Assembly: GCF_016734805.1 (NCBI RefSeq) | Contig: NZ_JAERQG010000001.1 | Location: 744,001 to 808,000 of the forward strand | Length of the DNA: 64,000 nucleotides | Source of the DNA: Marivirga atlantica | GTDB lineage: Bacteria > Bacteroidota > Bacteroidia > Cytophagales > Cyclobacteriaceae | Reading direction: 5' to 3' | In this document: positions 24,993 through 34,747 of the stretch, piece by piece | Layout: every line of letters starts with the position of its first letter | Position numbering within the stretch: position 1 is the first letter of the stretch | Notes under the pieces: generated by a model | What the model was told of the DNA's origin: nothing | Seen by the model: the letters and a program-made list of their open reading frames with translations, nothing else | Database searches by the model: none | Program-made: the position numbers and the translations under genes

Positions 24993-25955
24993 ATGAAGCA
25001 TAGTTTAAAATTAATTGCAATTTTATTGCTCCTATCAATAGGAGAATTGAGTGCTCAGGTAGATGCTCAGTTTTCTCATTATATGTTTAACAACGTATAC
25101 AATAACCCGGCATATTCGGGAGTGGAAGGTTACACCAAGCTTAACCTTTTTCACAGATCACAATGGGTGGGGTATTCACCAACAAGTAATTCTGCTCTAA
25201 GAGGAGCACCAGAAACTCAGCTATTCACATTAACAAGTCCGGTAATGCGCTTTAACGCAGGCTTTGGCTTTTATGTGATGTCAGATAAGATTGGAGCTCA
25301 AAACTTCACCCAGATTCAAGCCTCTGCGGCCTATCATTTAGGAATAAAAGATACTAAGGTGAGCATTGGTCTACGGGCAGGAACAATAACTCAAACAGTA
25401 GATAAAGGTGCATACGTGCCTATTGAAAGTGATGATCCAACAATTCTCGCTTCTACAAGTACCCAAACAAGGCCCGATTTTTCACTAGGTGTAAACTTTC
25501 AACATGAAGATTTTTATATTGGAGCGGCATTCAATCATATGATCGAGGCTCAATTTGATTTTGGCGCTGATGCAGTAAGAAATAGATATCCAAGAGAGGT
25601 GTTGTTGACAGCAGGATACACTTTTCCGTTAACTTATGATGTTTCTATTACTCCTAACATGTTCGTAAAATCTACAGAATTCACCTCATATACATTTAGT
25701 GTGGGAGCAATAGCGGAGTATAAGGAAAAAATATGGGGCGGCTTGTCTTTTAGACAACAGGATGCTGCTACCCTTTTATTAGGATACAGTTTCTTTAAAG
25801 AAAATAGTTTGCGTTTTGGTTATGCGTTTGATTATACGATAATAGCACAAGATGCTAAGAGTGCTACTTCACATGAAGTAATGATAAGTTATAGGTTGCC
25901 GGCTATTTCTACATCGGGTAAAAAGGTAGTACGAACCCCAAGATTTAGACATTAG
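24993..25955 (+). CDS. porP: T9SS outer-membrane protein, PorP/SprF family
   Basis: 320 residues with signal peptide (1-21, ending GELSAQ). The family N-terminus VDAQFSHYMFNNVYNNPAYSGVEG (the 'QfsqymfNp...NPAyaG' signature of PorP/SprF) is followed by a barrel rich in aromatic strands. In T9SS the PorP barrel connects the outer-membrane translocon to GldK/GldN. It is first in the order porP-gldK-L-M-N, the same as the P. gingivalis porPKLMN cluster. A terminator-like hairpin separates it from gldK. Confidence 0.9.
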   Translation: MKHSLKLIAILLLLSIGELSAQVDAQFSHYMFNNVYNNPAYSGVEGYTKLNLFHRSQWVGYSPTSNSALRGAPETQLFTLTSPVMRFNAGFGFYVMSDKIGAQNFTQIQASAAYHLGIKDTKVSIGLRAGTITQTVDKGAYVPIESDDPTILASTSTQTRPDFSLGVNFQHEDFYIGAAFNHMIEAQFDFGADAVRNRYPREVLLTAGYTFPLTYDVSITPNMFVKSTEFTSYTFSVGAIAEYKEKIWGGLSFRQQDAATLLLGYSFFKENSLRFGYAFDYTIIAQDAKSATSHEVMISYRLPAISTSGKKVVRTPRFRH

Positions 25956-26030
25956 TCGTAAAATATTTGTTATATAAATCTTTTTTATCAAAATTGTAGA
26001 AAGGATTTTATAATTTATTTAATATACAAT

Positions 26031-26055
26031 AAAACCTTACAGTGTAGGGTTTTTA
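26031..26055 (+). terminator. Hairpin between porP and gldK
   Basis: AAAACCTTA / TAGGGTTTT stem (one G-T pair) with a short loop and T run. It may attenuate read-through, letting porP be expressed above gldKLMN. Confidence 0.6.
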
Positions 26056-26125
26056 TTAATAGGTGTGTAAGCGTTAAATAAATAATAGCAATATATTAGC
26101 GTTTAGTTTGAAACAATTAGGTGTT

Positions 26126-27160
26126 ATGAATAATAAAAGTGTTTTAAGAAATTTAGGCCTTTCACTAGTGCTTATCGCTTCTGCTTTTCTTCAAGGGTGT
26201 GGTTTGTTTGGAGGATCAGCTGGAGACGGTGGTGAACTAGTAGGAGTAGCAGGTCGAGAAGGCTGGTACATGTCAGTACCTTATGGTATGATCTCAGTTC
26301 CGGCAGGTACCTTTCACATGGGGCAGGCAGATGAAGATGTAGCCTCAAGTCAGATCAACTTCAACAGACAAGTAACTATTGGTGGTTTCTACATGGATGA
26401 TACCGAAATTACTAATAACGAATACAGACAATTCGTTACACGTATGTTGGAGGATTCTTCTTCCTTAGGTAGGGACTATATTATGCAAGAACTTTATCCT
26501 GATACTACAGTATGGGTTAAAGATTTTGTTAATCACATGGGTGATCCAATGATGGAATATTATTATATGCACCCTGCATTTGATGATTTTCCTGTTGTTG
26601 GTGTAGACTGGGAAGCAGCTAATTTCTTCGCTAAATGGAGAACTGACTATCTAAACGCTTATCGTGAGTCTTTAGGGGAGTTTCCTATGCCTGCATTTAG
26701 ATTACCATCTGAAGCTGAATGGGAATATGCCGCTAGAGGTGGAAGAGACATGGCTAAATATCCATGGGGTAATCCATATATAAGAAATGCCAAAGGCTGT
26801 ATGTTGGCTAACTTTAAGCCTGGAAGGGGTAACTACTTCGATGATGGATATGCTTACACGGCTCAGGTTGCTGAGTATTTCCCTAATGACTGGGGATTAT
26901 ATGATATGTCGGGTAATGTGGCTGAATGGTGTGAAGATGCATATAATCCTGCATCAGTACCATTGGTATGGGATTTAAATCCAACGTTTTACGATGAGAA
27001 TGAACCAAGAAAAATTATTAGAGGTGGTTCATGGAAAGATATTGCTTACTATCTTGAGACAGGTACAAGAGCTTTTGAGCATAAGGATTCTTCAAGAGCC
27101 TTTATTGGCTTCAGATGTGCCATGACTTATTTAGGTAGATCAGCAGGAACAGAATTTTAA
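26126..27160 (+). CDS. gldK: T9SS ring lipoprotein GldK (PorK)
   Basis: 344-residue lipoprotein of the outer-membrane-associated GldK/GldN ring. Signal peptide II ends FLQGC (lipid Cys near residue 26). The body is a formylglycine-generating-enzyme-like (SUMF1) domain: ISVPAGTFHMGQ, TNNEYRQFV, FPVVGVDWEAANFFAKW, FRLPSEAEWEYAARGG, YDMSGNVAEWCED, IIRGGSWKD and FIGFRCAM. In GldK the fold is structural rather than catalytic. I start at ATG 26126 (MNNKSVL); an upstream TTG at 26108 adds six residues. Followed by gldL. Confidence 0.95.
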   Translation: MNNKSVLRNLGLSLVLIASAFLQGCGLFGGSAGDGGELVGVAGREGWYMSVPYGMISVPAGTFHMGQADEDVASSQINFNRQVTIGGFYMDDTEITNNEYRQFVTRMLEDSSSLGRDYIMQELYPDTTVWVKDFVNHMGDPMMEYYYMHPAFDDFPVVGVDWEAANFFAKWRTDYLNAYRESLGEFPMPAFRLPSEAEWEYAARGGRDMAKYPWGNPYIRNAKGCMLANFKPGRGNYFDDGYAYTAQVAEYFPNDWGLYDMSGNVAEWCEDAYNPASVPLVWDLNPTFYDENEPRKIIRGGSWKDIAYYLETGTRAFEHKDSSRAFIGFRCAMTYLGRSAGTEF

Positions 27161-27219
27161 TTGACATTTATAAAAAATTGAACAATATTTAAGGACATTA
27201 ACCATTAAAAACTACAAAC

Positions 27220-28035
27220 ATGAGCAATAAAAAAGGCGGATTTCAGGAACTACTCTTTAAAACCATCATGCCTAAAGTATACGGTATTGGTGCGGCAATC
27301 GTAATTGTTGGTGCGATGTTTAAAATTCTTCACCTTCCAGGTGCAGCGTTTATGCTTGGTGTCGGTTTAACAACTGAGGCTATTATTTTCTTGTTAAGTG
27401 CCTTTGAACCAGCTCATGAGGAAATTGATTGGAGTAAAGTTTATCCGGAACTAGCGGAAGATTTTGATGGAGATGGTCCAAAGAAAAAGCAGATTGCAGC
27501 TAAGTCAGGAAGTGGAAGCTCTACAGCTCAACAACTTGACAAAGTTTTAGAAGAAGGCAAAATTGGTCCGGACTTGGTAAAAAGTTTAGGTGACGGAATG
27601 AAAAGCATGGCTGAGTCTGCCAAGCAAATGTCCAACCTAAGTAGTGCAGCAGTAGCTACTAATGACTACGCTAATAATGTGAAGCAAGCTTCTAAATCAT
27701 TATTAGAAATGAATAAGTCTTATGATAGTACTGTAAAGGCAATGTCTGATATGTCTAATGCGTCAGTTGATGCCAAACAGTATCATTCACAGGTTCAGGC
27801 TGTAACTAAGAATTTGTCAGCATTGAATCAGGTATACGAAATGGAGCTTCAAGATTCTCAGAATCATGTGAAGGCTATGAATAAGTTCTACTCTAACCTT
27901 TCTGCAGCTATGGAAAACATGACTGAAGCAAGTAAAGATGCAGAACAGTTTAAATCTGAAGTTAAAAACCTAACAACTAATCTTTCGCAGTTGAATAAAG
28001 TATATGGTAATATGCTTTCAGCTATGAAAGGCTAA
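27220..28035 (+). CDS. gldL: T9SS motor protein GldL (PorL)
   Basis: 271-residue inner-membrane component of the proton-driven T9SS/gliding motor. Two N-terminal helices are visible: residues 20-37 (VYGIGAAIVIVGAMFKIL) and 40-62, the latter including Glu53 in GLTTEAIIF, the residue position known to be key for torque in GldL. The C-terminal 200 residues form a cytoplasmic coiled-coil region with a repeated pattern (AVATNDYANNVKQASKSLLEMN; ASVDAKQYHSQVQAVTKNLSALN; ASKDAEQFKSEVKNLTTNLSQLN), i.e. three roughly 55-residue repeats. Confidence 0.96.
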   Translation: MSNKKGGFQELLFKTIMPKVYGIGAAIVIVGAMFKILHLPGAAFMLGVGLTTEAIIFLLSAFEPAHEEIDWSKVYPELAEDFDGDGPKKKQIAAKSGSGSSTAQQLDKVLEEGKIGPDLVKSLGDGMKSMAESAKQMSNLSSAAVATNDYANNVKQASKSLLEMNKSYDSTVKAMSDMSNASVDAKQYHSQVQAVTKNLSALNQVYEMELQDSQNHVKAMNKFYSNLSAAMENMTEASKDAEQFKSEVKNLTTNLSQLNKVYGNMLSAMKG

Positions 28036-28068
28036 TCTAACGTGTTGTACAACTTTAAAAAATAATCT

Positions 28069-29652
28069 ATGGCTGGAGGAAAGGAAACCCCAAGACAGAA
28101 GATGATTGGTATGATGTACCTGGTGTTAACAGCATTGTTAGCATTGAACGTTAGTGTTACGGTACTAGACAAATTCATCGATATTAATGAGTCATTGGAA
28201 GTGTCGGTTGACGCTGCAAAAGAACAAAACTCAAATACGCTAAAAAGAATAGAAAACGCGGTGGAGGAATCTGGAAACAGACCTGCCGATGTAGCTATCT
28301 TAACAAAAGCTGAGCAAATCAGAAAAAGAACCAGAGAAATGATTGAAGTTCTGTCTGGTTATAAGGAACAGTTTATAGAGATTACTGGTGGTAGAGATGA
28401 GAATGGTGATTTAGTTGGTAAAACCAATTACGATTTGGTTGGTGATTACATGATGCCAGAGAATAAGAATAATGGCGAGCCGTTGAAAAAAGATTTAAAT
28501 GAGTATGCTCAATATTTAAATCAGACAGTTGCGGATTCTGCTGTAAGCTTCGAACCTTTGGCTTTAGATGCTGACAACAATCCGCGTTATTCAGACGATC
28601 CAAATCAAAAAGGTAAGGATTGGGCAACACTTGAATTTATGGGAACGCCTACACCAGCTGGTTTGGCCACTATTAGTGATTATCAGAATAAAGTGATGGC
28701 TTATGAAGCTTTGGCCTTAGACGTATTGGCCAGAAGAGTTGGTGCAGCCGATTTAAAATTTGATAATATCAATCTTGTTGCTTTACCTGAATCAAAAGTT
28801 GTAGCCGCAGGTGCTAAATATGTTGCTGACTTAATTGTAGCGGCTTCTTCATCTGCAGAAGATCCTGAAATGGCTGTTGATGGAAAAAGTATTCCGGTTG
28901 AAGGTGGATCTGGTAAAATTGAGTTTACCGCAACACCTGGTGCTTACGGTCCTGATGGAACAGTAAGAAAGACATTCAAGGCTAGTGCAAAATTGAAAGA
29001 TTCTGTATATCGAGATGAAATCGAGTATTTTGTGGCGAAACCTGTAATTCAGGTACAATCAGCTGCTTTAAGTACTTTATACTTAAACTGTGGAAACAAG
29101 TTAAATGTAGGAGTACCAGCTTTAGGCACATCTTATAATCCTAGTTTCTCTGTGAGAGGTGGTACTTCTATTGAAGGTAAGGAAATAGGTTTGGTAACTA
29201 TCGTTCCAAATGCACCAAAAGTTACTCTTGGTGTTTCGTCTAATGGTAACAAAATTGGTGACGTAGAATTTGATGTTCAAAGAATTCCTAAGCCGGATAT
29301 TCAGGTTTATGCTGGTTCAAAACCTGTTAATCAGAAGCAGGGTGAGTCAATCAGTTCATTAAGAGTTTTGAGAGCACAAGCGATTGCCGAAGACAACTTC
29401 AAGAGACAATTGCCGGATGATGCTCAATATAGAGTAACAAGATGGACAATCAGGTTGGCTAGAGGGCCAAGACCAATTGGTCAGCCTTTGAGAGCTACGA
29501 GCGAAACAGTTAATCTATCTCAAATTATGAGTAGTGCCAGAGCTGGTGATAGACTTATAGTTGAAATAGATCAAGTATTAAGAAGAAATTTTAGAGGAAA
29601 TACCGAGGAGGTAAACTTGGGAGAAGAAATTGTTGTTGTTCCTCTAAATTAA
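28069..29652 (+). CDS. gldM: T9SS motor protein GldM (PorM)
   Basis: 527 residues. One N-terminal transmembrane helix (about 11-33, KMIGMMYLVLTALLALNVSVTVL) partners GldL; the rest is a long periplasmic shaft of successive domains (about 40-225 helical, then beta domains starting near 225, 320 and 410) that reaches the GldK/GldN ring. The N-terminal MAGGKETPRQKMIGMMYLVLTALLALNVS segment is highly characteristic. Length is typical. It lies between gldL and gldN with short gaps and no terminators. Confidence 0.96.
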   Translation: MAGGKETPRQKMIGMMYLVLTALLALNVSVTVLDKFIDINESLEVSVDAAKEQNSNTLKRIENAVEESGNRPADVAILTKAEQIRKRTREMIEVLSGYKEQFIEITGGRDENGDLVGKTNYDLVGDYMMPENKNNGEPLKKDLNEYAQYLNQTVADSAVSFEPLALDADNNPRYSDDPNQKGKDWATLEFMGTPTPAGLATISDYQNKVMAYEALALDVLARRVGAADLKFDNINLVALPESKVVAAGAKYVADLIVAASSSAEDPEMAVDGKSIPVEGGSGKIEFTATPGAYGPDGTVRKTFKASAKLKDSVYRDEIEYFVAKPVIQVQSAALSTLYLNCGNKLNVGVPALGTSYNPSFSVRGGTSIEGKEIGLVTIVPNAPKVTLGVSSNGNKIGDVEFDVQRIPKPDIQVYAGSKPVNQKQGESISSLRVLRAQAIAEDNFKRQLPDDAQYRVTRWTIRLARGPRPIGQPLRATSETVNLSQIMSSARAGDRLIVEIDQVLRRNFRGNTEEVNLGEEIVVVPLN

Positions 29653-29671
29653 GTAAGAATAAATTTGTGTT

Positions 29672-30589
29672 ATGAAAAAGTTTGTGTTTTTATTTTCTGT
29701 AGCCGTAGGATTCTTATCCTCGTCTAGCTTTGCACAGGAGACCATTAACGAAGGTTTTAACCCGAATTCGGTCTATCGAATATATGATGACGACATCATG
29801 TTTAAAAAGCGTGTGTGGCGTAGAATGGACCTTCGTGAGAAGCAGAATAAACCTTTCTTCGCGATGGGTAATGAAATCTCAAAGATTATCATAGATGCTG
29901 CTAAAGCTGGTATCTTACCTATTTATAAAAATGACTCTTGTACTGCTAGATATACAAAAGAAGAATTTTTAGAGAACCTTGAAAACCCTGCTCTTAAAGA
30001 TTTAAATGCTGGCGGTGGAGATGACTGGGGTTCTGGTGGAGATAGCTGGGGTGACAGTGGTGGAGATTCCGGAGGCGGAGATGATTGGGGTTCTGACGAT
30101 GGATGGGGAGACTCAGGTTCTGATGATTCAGGATCGGATGATGCTGCTTCAGACATGGGACCGATTGATACTAAATTTGCTCCTAGGGATGTATCAGTTT
30201 TAGAAATTGTTGAGGATATGATTTTCGACAAGAAGCGATCAGTGTTGGTTTGGGATATTCAGGCTATTAAACTAGTAATCCCTGCTGAGAAGTTTACTGC
30301 AGGTATATTCAGAGAAGTGGGTGTTTTTAAGTATAAAGACTTAGTGAAGTTGTGGCAAAGCATGCCTGAAGAAGCTATTTGGTTTAATCCTCAGAATAGT
30401 GCGGCACACAAAAATTTGGCTGATGCTTTCGCATTAAGGTTGTTTGATGCAAGAATTACCAAAGTTGCTAACCCTGATGATAACGCCATCATTGATATTT
30501 ACAATGAAACTCCACGTCAAGGTGTCTTAGCCTCTAAATGGATGGAATATAAGTTGATGGAAAAGGAACACGAACTTTGGTCGTACTAA
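29672..30589 (+). CDS. gldN: T9SS ring protein GldN (PorN) with acidic glycine-rich insert
   Basis: 305 residues, signal peptide 1-21 (SSSSFAQ). GldN family features: NSVYRIYDDDIMFKKRVWRRMDLREKQNKPFF and SVLEIVEDMIFDKKRSVLVWDIQAIKLVIP. Between them, residues 113-161 (30008-30154) are a low-complexity run of Gly, Asp, Ser and Trp (repeats like GDDWGS, GDSWGDSGGD). The insert lies in the loop between two conserved halves. It adds about 20 Asp residues and could bind calcium or be a spacer; this is inference. The gene closes the T9SS operon with a strong bidirectional terminator. Confidence 0.95.
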   Translation: MKKFVFLFSVAVGFLSSSSFAQETINEGFNPNSVYRIYDDDIMFKKRVWRRMDLREKQNKPFFAMGNEISKIIIDAAKAGILPIYKNDSCTARYTKEEFLENLENPALKDLNAGGGDDWGSGGDSWGDSGGDSGGGDDWGSDDGWGDSGSDDSGSDDAASDMGPIDTKFAPRDVSVLEIVEDMIFDKKRSVLVWDIQAIKLVIPAEKFTAGIFREVGVFKYKDLVKLWQSMPEEAIWFNPQNSAAHKNLADAFALRLFDARITKVANPDDNAIIDIYNETPRQGVLASKWMEYKLMEKEHELWSY

Positions 30590-30613
30590 TTCTATAAAGA
30601 AACATATAATTTG

Positions 30614-30645
30614 AAAAGGCGAATTGATTAATTCGCCTTTTTTGT
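30614..30645. terminator. Bidirectional terminator between gldN and uvrC
   Basis: 12-bp perfect stem AAAAGGCGAATT / AATTCGCCTTTT with loop GATT, flanked by A and T runs; the uvrC stop codon lies inside its 3' arm. Confidence 0.85.
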
Positions 30646-32436
30646 TGTTTGTGCTTTAATTAACAGTTCCGCTTTTTTTGAGCCAACTACTTTGCTCAAC
30701 TCTTCATAAGAGGCTTCTTTGATTTTTTTCACTGATTTAAAGTAAGCCAAAAGCTCATTAACAGTTTTTTCTCCAATTCCTTTAATGTCTTCTAATTCAC
30801 TCGTAAAAGTTTGCTTACTTCTAACATTTCTATGAAAGGTTATGGCAAACCTATGTGCCTCGTCTCTAAGTCTTTGTAATAATTTTAGTGATTCGCTCTT
30901 TTTGCTTATATGTATTGGGTATTGATCACCAGGGAAATATATTTCTTCTAATCGCTTTGCAATACCTATGATAGGTATTTTACTATATAGGTCCAATGAC
31001 TTAAGTGCTTGAACAGCGGCATTCAATTGACCTTTGCCACCATCGATTACAATTAAATCTGGTAATGTAAGATTTTCTTTTAGTAGCCTTGAGTATCTTC
31101 TGCCCACGATTTCGGTCATAGAGGCAAAGTCATCAGGACCCACCACAGTTTTCACATGATAATGTCTATATTCACTTTTTTTAGGTCTTCCATTTCGAAA
31201 ATGGACCATGGAAGCTACAGGGTTAGTTCCTTGGAAATTACTGTTATCAAAACATTCTATTCTAAGTGGAACGTCCTTAAGCTGCAAATCAGCCTGGAGC
31301 TGTTTCACTACTCTTAACTCTTTAATTTTACTCGTTTCGTTTTGATTTAGCTTCTCCTTTTTAAAGTAGAGCCCATTCTTTAAACTGAGATCTACCAATT
31401 TTTTCTTATCACCTATTTGAGGTAGGATAAAGTGGAAGTACTCCGAAACATTTTGTAGTTCAATGTTAGTTAACACCTCTTTTGAATTACTTTCATATAG
31501 CTTACGCATATCTATAAGAGCGTGTAATAGAATCTCCTGATCGGACTCCTCTAGTTTCTTTTTTATTTCTATTGTTTTAGTGACGGTTATACTGCCATTC
31601 TTGATGATGAAATAGTTGATAAAGGCATAATTATCTTCTGATATTATTGTACAAACATCTATATCGGTTAGGCGCGGATTTACAACAAGCGATTTTGACT
31701 GAAAGCGCTCAAGTAGCTCTAGTTTGTCTTTGTATTTTTGAGCTGATTCAAATGATAAATTTGATGCAGCCTCATTCATCTGTTGTTTAAAATAAGTTTT
31801 AGGAATGTTCAGGTTACCTTTTAGTATCTCCTGGGCTTGTTCGATATCTTTTTGGTAGTCTGATGCACTTTGATAACCTTCACATGGTCCTTTACAATTA
31901 CCAATATGGTACTCAAGACATACCTTGAATTTTCCTGATTTAATATTGTGATCTGATAGATTTAGTTTACAGGTTCGTAGTGTATAGAGTTTACGAATTA
32001 GATCCAGCACATTGTTCATAGCCCTAACACTAGCGTACGGTCCATAGTACGTACCTCTATTTCTGATCTTTTTTCTTGTGGATATTATCCGGGGAAATGG
32101 CTCATTTGTAATACATAGATAAGGGAAGCTTTTGTCATCCTTTAAAAGGATGTTGTATTTGGGTTGAAGCTCTTTTATTAAGGAATTTTCAAGCAATAAG
32201 GCATCAAACTCTGTATTAACTATAGAAACTTCAATTTGCTTAATTTCCTTAACTAATTTAAGGGTCTTTCTATTATGCTGACGCGAGTTGTTGAAATAGC
32301 TCGAAACACGATTTCTTAGATTCTTGGCTTTCCCAACATAAATAATGTCATCGTTACTATTATGGAATTTGTAAACTCCAGGTTCTTTCGGAAGTTTGCT
32401 TAATTCATCAGTTTGATAAAAGGGAGCGTCATACAT
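30628..32436 (-). CDS. uvrC: UvrABC system protein C
   Basis: 602-residue excision nuclease subunit that makes both incisions at bulky DNA lesions. Domains: GIY-YIG nuclease (about 15-95, GVYKFHNSNDDIIYVGKAKNLRNRVSSYF), Cys-rich segment (CKLNLS...CLEYHIGNCKGPCEG), UVR motif (about 200-235), RNase H-like UvrC domain (LRIECFDNSNFQGTNPVASMVHF, VIDGGKGQLNAA) and C-terminal helix-hairpin-helix (LEDIKGIGEKTVNELLAYF). Full length. Adjacent to pbp1A on the same strand, 16 bases apart. Confidence 0.97.
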   Translation of the reverse strand: MYDAPFYQTDELSKLPKEPGVYKFHNSNDDIIYVGKAKNLRNRVSSYFNNSRQHNRKTLKLVKEIKQIEVSIVNTEFDALLLENSLIKELQPKYNILLKDDKSFPYLCITNEPFPRIISTRKKIRNRGTYYGPYASVRAMNNVLDLIRKLYTLRTCKLNLSDHNIKSGKFKVCLEYHIGNCKGPCEGYQSASDYQKDIEQAQEILKGNLNIPKTYFKQQMNEAASNLSFESAQKYKDKLELLERFQSKSLVVNPRLTDIDVCTIISEDNYAFINYFIIKNGSITVTKTIEIKKKLEESDQEILLHALIDMRKLYESNSKEVLTNIELQNVSEYFHFILPQIGDKKKLVDLSLKNGLYFKKEKLNQNETSKIKELRVVKQLQADLQLKDVPLRIECFDNSNFQGTNPVASMVHFRNGRPKKSEYRHYHVKTVVGPDDFASMTEIVGRRYSRLLKENLTLPDLIVIDGGKGQLNAAVQALKSLDLYSKIPIIGIAKRLEEIYFPGDQYPIHISKKSESLKLLQRLRDEAHRFAITFHRNVRSKQTFTSELEDIKGIGEKTVNELLAYFKSVKKIKEASYEELSKVVGSKKAELLIKAQTTKKAN

Positions 32437-32452
32437 TACTCAAAAAAGGGAA

Positions 32453-34747
32453 TTATTGTATATCGTCAACATCAAATTGATTTACTTGTTCTACAGAATC
32501 CACAACATTGTTTTGTTGCATATTATATTTATCGCAATCAATTTGTATAGATAAGTTTGCAGGTTTTTTAAAAGGGCCTTTCGAAATGCCTAATTCTTCA
32601 TCAGCATATACTTTACGCATAAATATCTCCCAAATTGGCATTGCCATTCTTGCCCCTTGTCCTAAAGCTATGTTTTTATAATGAATACTTCTTTCATCAC
32701 CACCTACCCAGGCGCCAGCTGCCAAGTCATTTGTTATGCCTACAAACCATCCATCAGAATAGTTCTGAGTTGTACCTGTCTTGGCTCCTATTTCATTGTC
32801 GATCCTTAAGTCCCTATCTAACCCGATAGCGGTTCCTACAGGTAGTTCAGTTGTACCCTTCAACATATGAAGCATTACATAGGCTGTTTCAGCGCTTAAA
32901 GCTTCTCCTGTTTTAGGAACAAACTGTTTTAACACTTTACCATTTTTATCTTCTATTCTTTCTATATAAAATGGCTTTGTGTAGAAGCCTTCATTCACGA
33001 AAGTACTATAGGCACCAATCAGTTCATAAATAGATACATCAGATGTACCCAAACATAGAGATGGCACAGCTTGTAAAGGACTTTCTATGCCTAATCTTTT
33101 TGCATAATCTACTACGGTTTGAGGCCCTACTTTCTTCATTACATAAGCGGTACCAGAGTTTAGTGATTGTGCCATTGCTTCACGCAGCGTCCATGTCTCT
33201 CCAGTATATTTTCCGCTTGCGTTAGAAGGTGTCCAAGTAGGAGGATCACCAACTACTTCAAATGTTACAGGAACATCTTGTATTTGATAGCATGGTGAAT
33301 AGCCATTGTCAATTGCTGCGGCATAAACAATTGGCTTAAAGGTAGAGCCTGGCTGACGTTTACCTTGCTGTACATGATCGTATTTAAAATATTTATAATT
33401 GATTCCTCCAACCCACGCTTTAATATGTCCGTTGTGTGGATTCATGGCCATAAAACCCGCATGAAGAAACTTTTTGTAATATTTAATTGAGTCTATGGTA
33501 CTCATGACGGTGTCAACTTCGCCATCCCAACTAAAAATGGTCATTTCCTTTGGCTTCTCAAGCTCTTTAAAAATCTTCTCTTCATCATCACCATATTCTT
33601 TTTCAAGCTGCTTGTAGATGTCTGTTCGTCTGGCAATTCGTTCAACAAAACCCTCAATTTCCCGACCGCTTTCATCTCTCCATGGATTTTTACCATCCCA
33701 ATGCTCAAGAAATAATTCCTGTTGGAATTTCATATGTTCTTTCACAGCCTCTTCAGCATATTTTTGCATCCTGCTATCGATGGTAGTATAAATCTTTAAA
33801 CCATCTTCATATAGGTCGTAGCCGTTTTCTTTACACCAAGCCAACAGATCCCATAGTACTTGCCCTCTAAAGTAGGTGGCTAAACCATCATTTTGGTTTT
33901 CAACATCATAATCTAATTCTATAGGTTTAGTTTTAAGTGTATCATAAGCTGTATCTGACAGATAACCATATTTATGCATCTGACCTAGAACAGTATTTTT
34001 TCTATGGAAAGCATTCTTAGGCTTATACACAGGACTATATAGGTTTGGATTTTTGCACAGTCCGACTAAAACTGCAGCCTGCTGCACGGTCAGTTGATCA
34101 GGTGTGGTATTAAAGAAGGTCTTTGATGCTGTTTTAACGCCAAAGGCATTACTACCAAACTCAAAAGTGTTCAAGTACATGGCAATAATTTCTTTTTTGG
34201 TGTAAGACTGCTCAAGTTTAACAGCCACAATCCATTCTTTCATTTTAGCTATTACCAGCCCTAAAACAGGGACATCGTTTAATTTACCATTAGATAAGTC
34301 GCTTCGTGTTCTAAAAAGTATTTTAGCCAATTGCTGAGAGATAGTACTACCACCTCCAGAACTCTTATCAAACATCAATATTGATTTAAAGAAAACTCGG
34401 CCTAAGCCCCATAGATCAATTCCTGAATGTTCGGTAAAGCGAATATCTTCTGTTGCTATAAGTGCATTAACAATATTAGGAGAGAGCTGATCAAAATTAA
34501 TCTGGCTTCTATTATATCTGTAATACTTACCCATCTCCTTATTGTCGGCAAAGTATAAAACTGAGGAGAGGTCACTTTCAGGATTCTCCAAGGATTTTAG
34601 GCTTGGAAGTTCACCATACCAGCCGTTTAAATTAATACTTATGCTGTAGATGAATATCATGAAAATTAACAGGCCGGAGATAAAAAGTGCCCATAGTGCT
34701 ATGATCACCTTTTTTATTTTGGAGCTGCTGGTATTATTCTCAGTCAT
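32453..34747 (-). CDS. Class A penicillin-binding protein (PBP1A)
   Basis: 764-residue bifunctional peptidoglycan synthase. A transmembrane anchor spans about residues 12-34. The glycosyltransferase 51 domain has EDIRFTEHSGID, GGGSTISQQLAK and EIIAMYLNTFEFGSNAFG. The transpeptidase has GSTFKPIVY (catalytic Ser of SxxK), SLNSGTA (SxN) and AKTGTTQ (KTG). Its ATG overlaps the stop of the upstream sprE-like gene by 4 bases (ATGA), so the two are translationally coupled: cell-wall synthesis and a T9SS lipoprotein made together. Confidence 0.95.
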   Translation of the reverse strand: MTENNTSSSKIKKVIIALWALFISGLLIFMIFIYSISINLNGWYGELPSLKSLENPESDLSSVLYFADNKEMGKYYRYNRSQINFDQLSPNIVNALIATEDIRFTEHSGIDLWGLGRVFFKSILMFDKSSGGGSTISQQLAKILFRTRSDLSNGKLNDVPVLGLVIAKMKEWIVAVKLEQSYTKKEIIAMYLNTFEFGSNAFGVKTASKTFFNTTPDQLTVQQAAVLVGLCKNPNLYSPVYKPKNAFHRKNTVLGQMHKYGYLSDTAYDTLKTKPIELDYDVENQNDGLATYFRGQVLWDLLAWCKENGYDLYEDGLKIYTTIDSRMQKYAEEAVKEHMKFQQELFLEHWDGKNPWRDESGREIEGFVERIARRTDIYKQLEKEYGDDEEKIFKELEKPKEMTIFSWDGEVDTVMSTIDSIKYYKKFLHAGFMAMNPHNGHIKAWVGGINYKYFKYDHVQQGKRQPGSTFKPIVYAAAIDNGYSPCYQIQDVPVTFEVVGDPPTWTPSNASGKYTGETWTLREAMAQSLNSGTAYVMKKVGPQTVVDYAKRLGIESPLQAVPSLCLGTSDVSIYELIGAYSTFVNEGFYTKPFYIERIEDKNGKVLKQFVPKTGEALSAETAYVMLHMLKGTTELPVGTAIGLDRDLRIDNEIGAKTGTTQNYSDGWFVGITNDLAAGAWVGGDERSIHYKNIALGQGARMAMPIWEIFMRKVYADEELGISKGPFKKPANLSIQIDCDKYNMQQNNVVDSVEQVNQFDVDDIQ

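Noticed and set aside
29923-30231. Minus-strand Pro/Ser-rich open frame
   Set aside because: It is the antisense of the Gly/Asp-rich insert of GldN; composition is explained entirely by that repeat.
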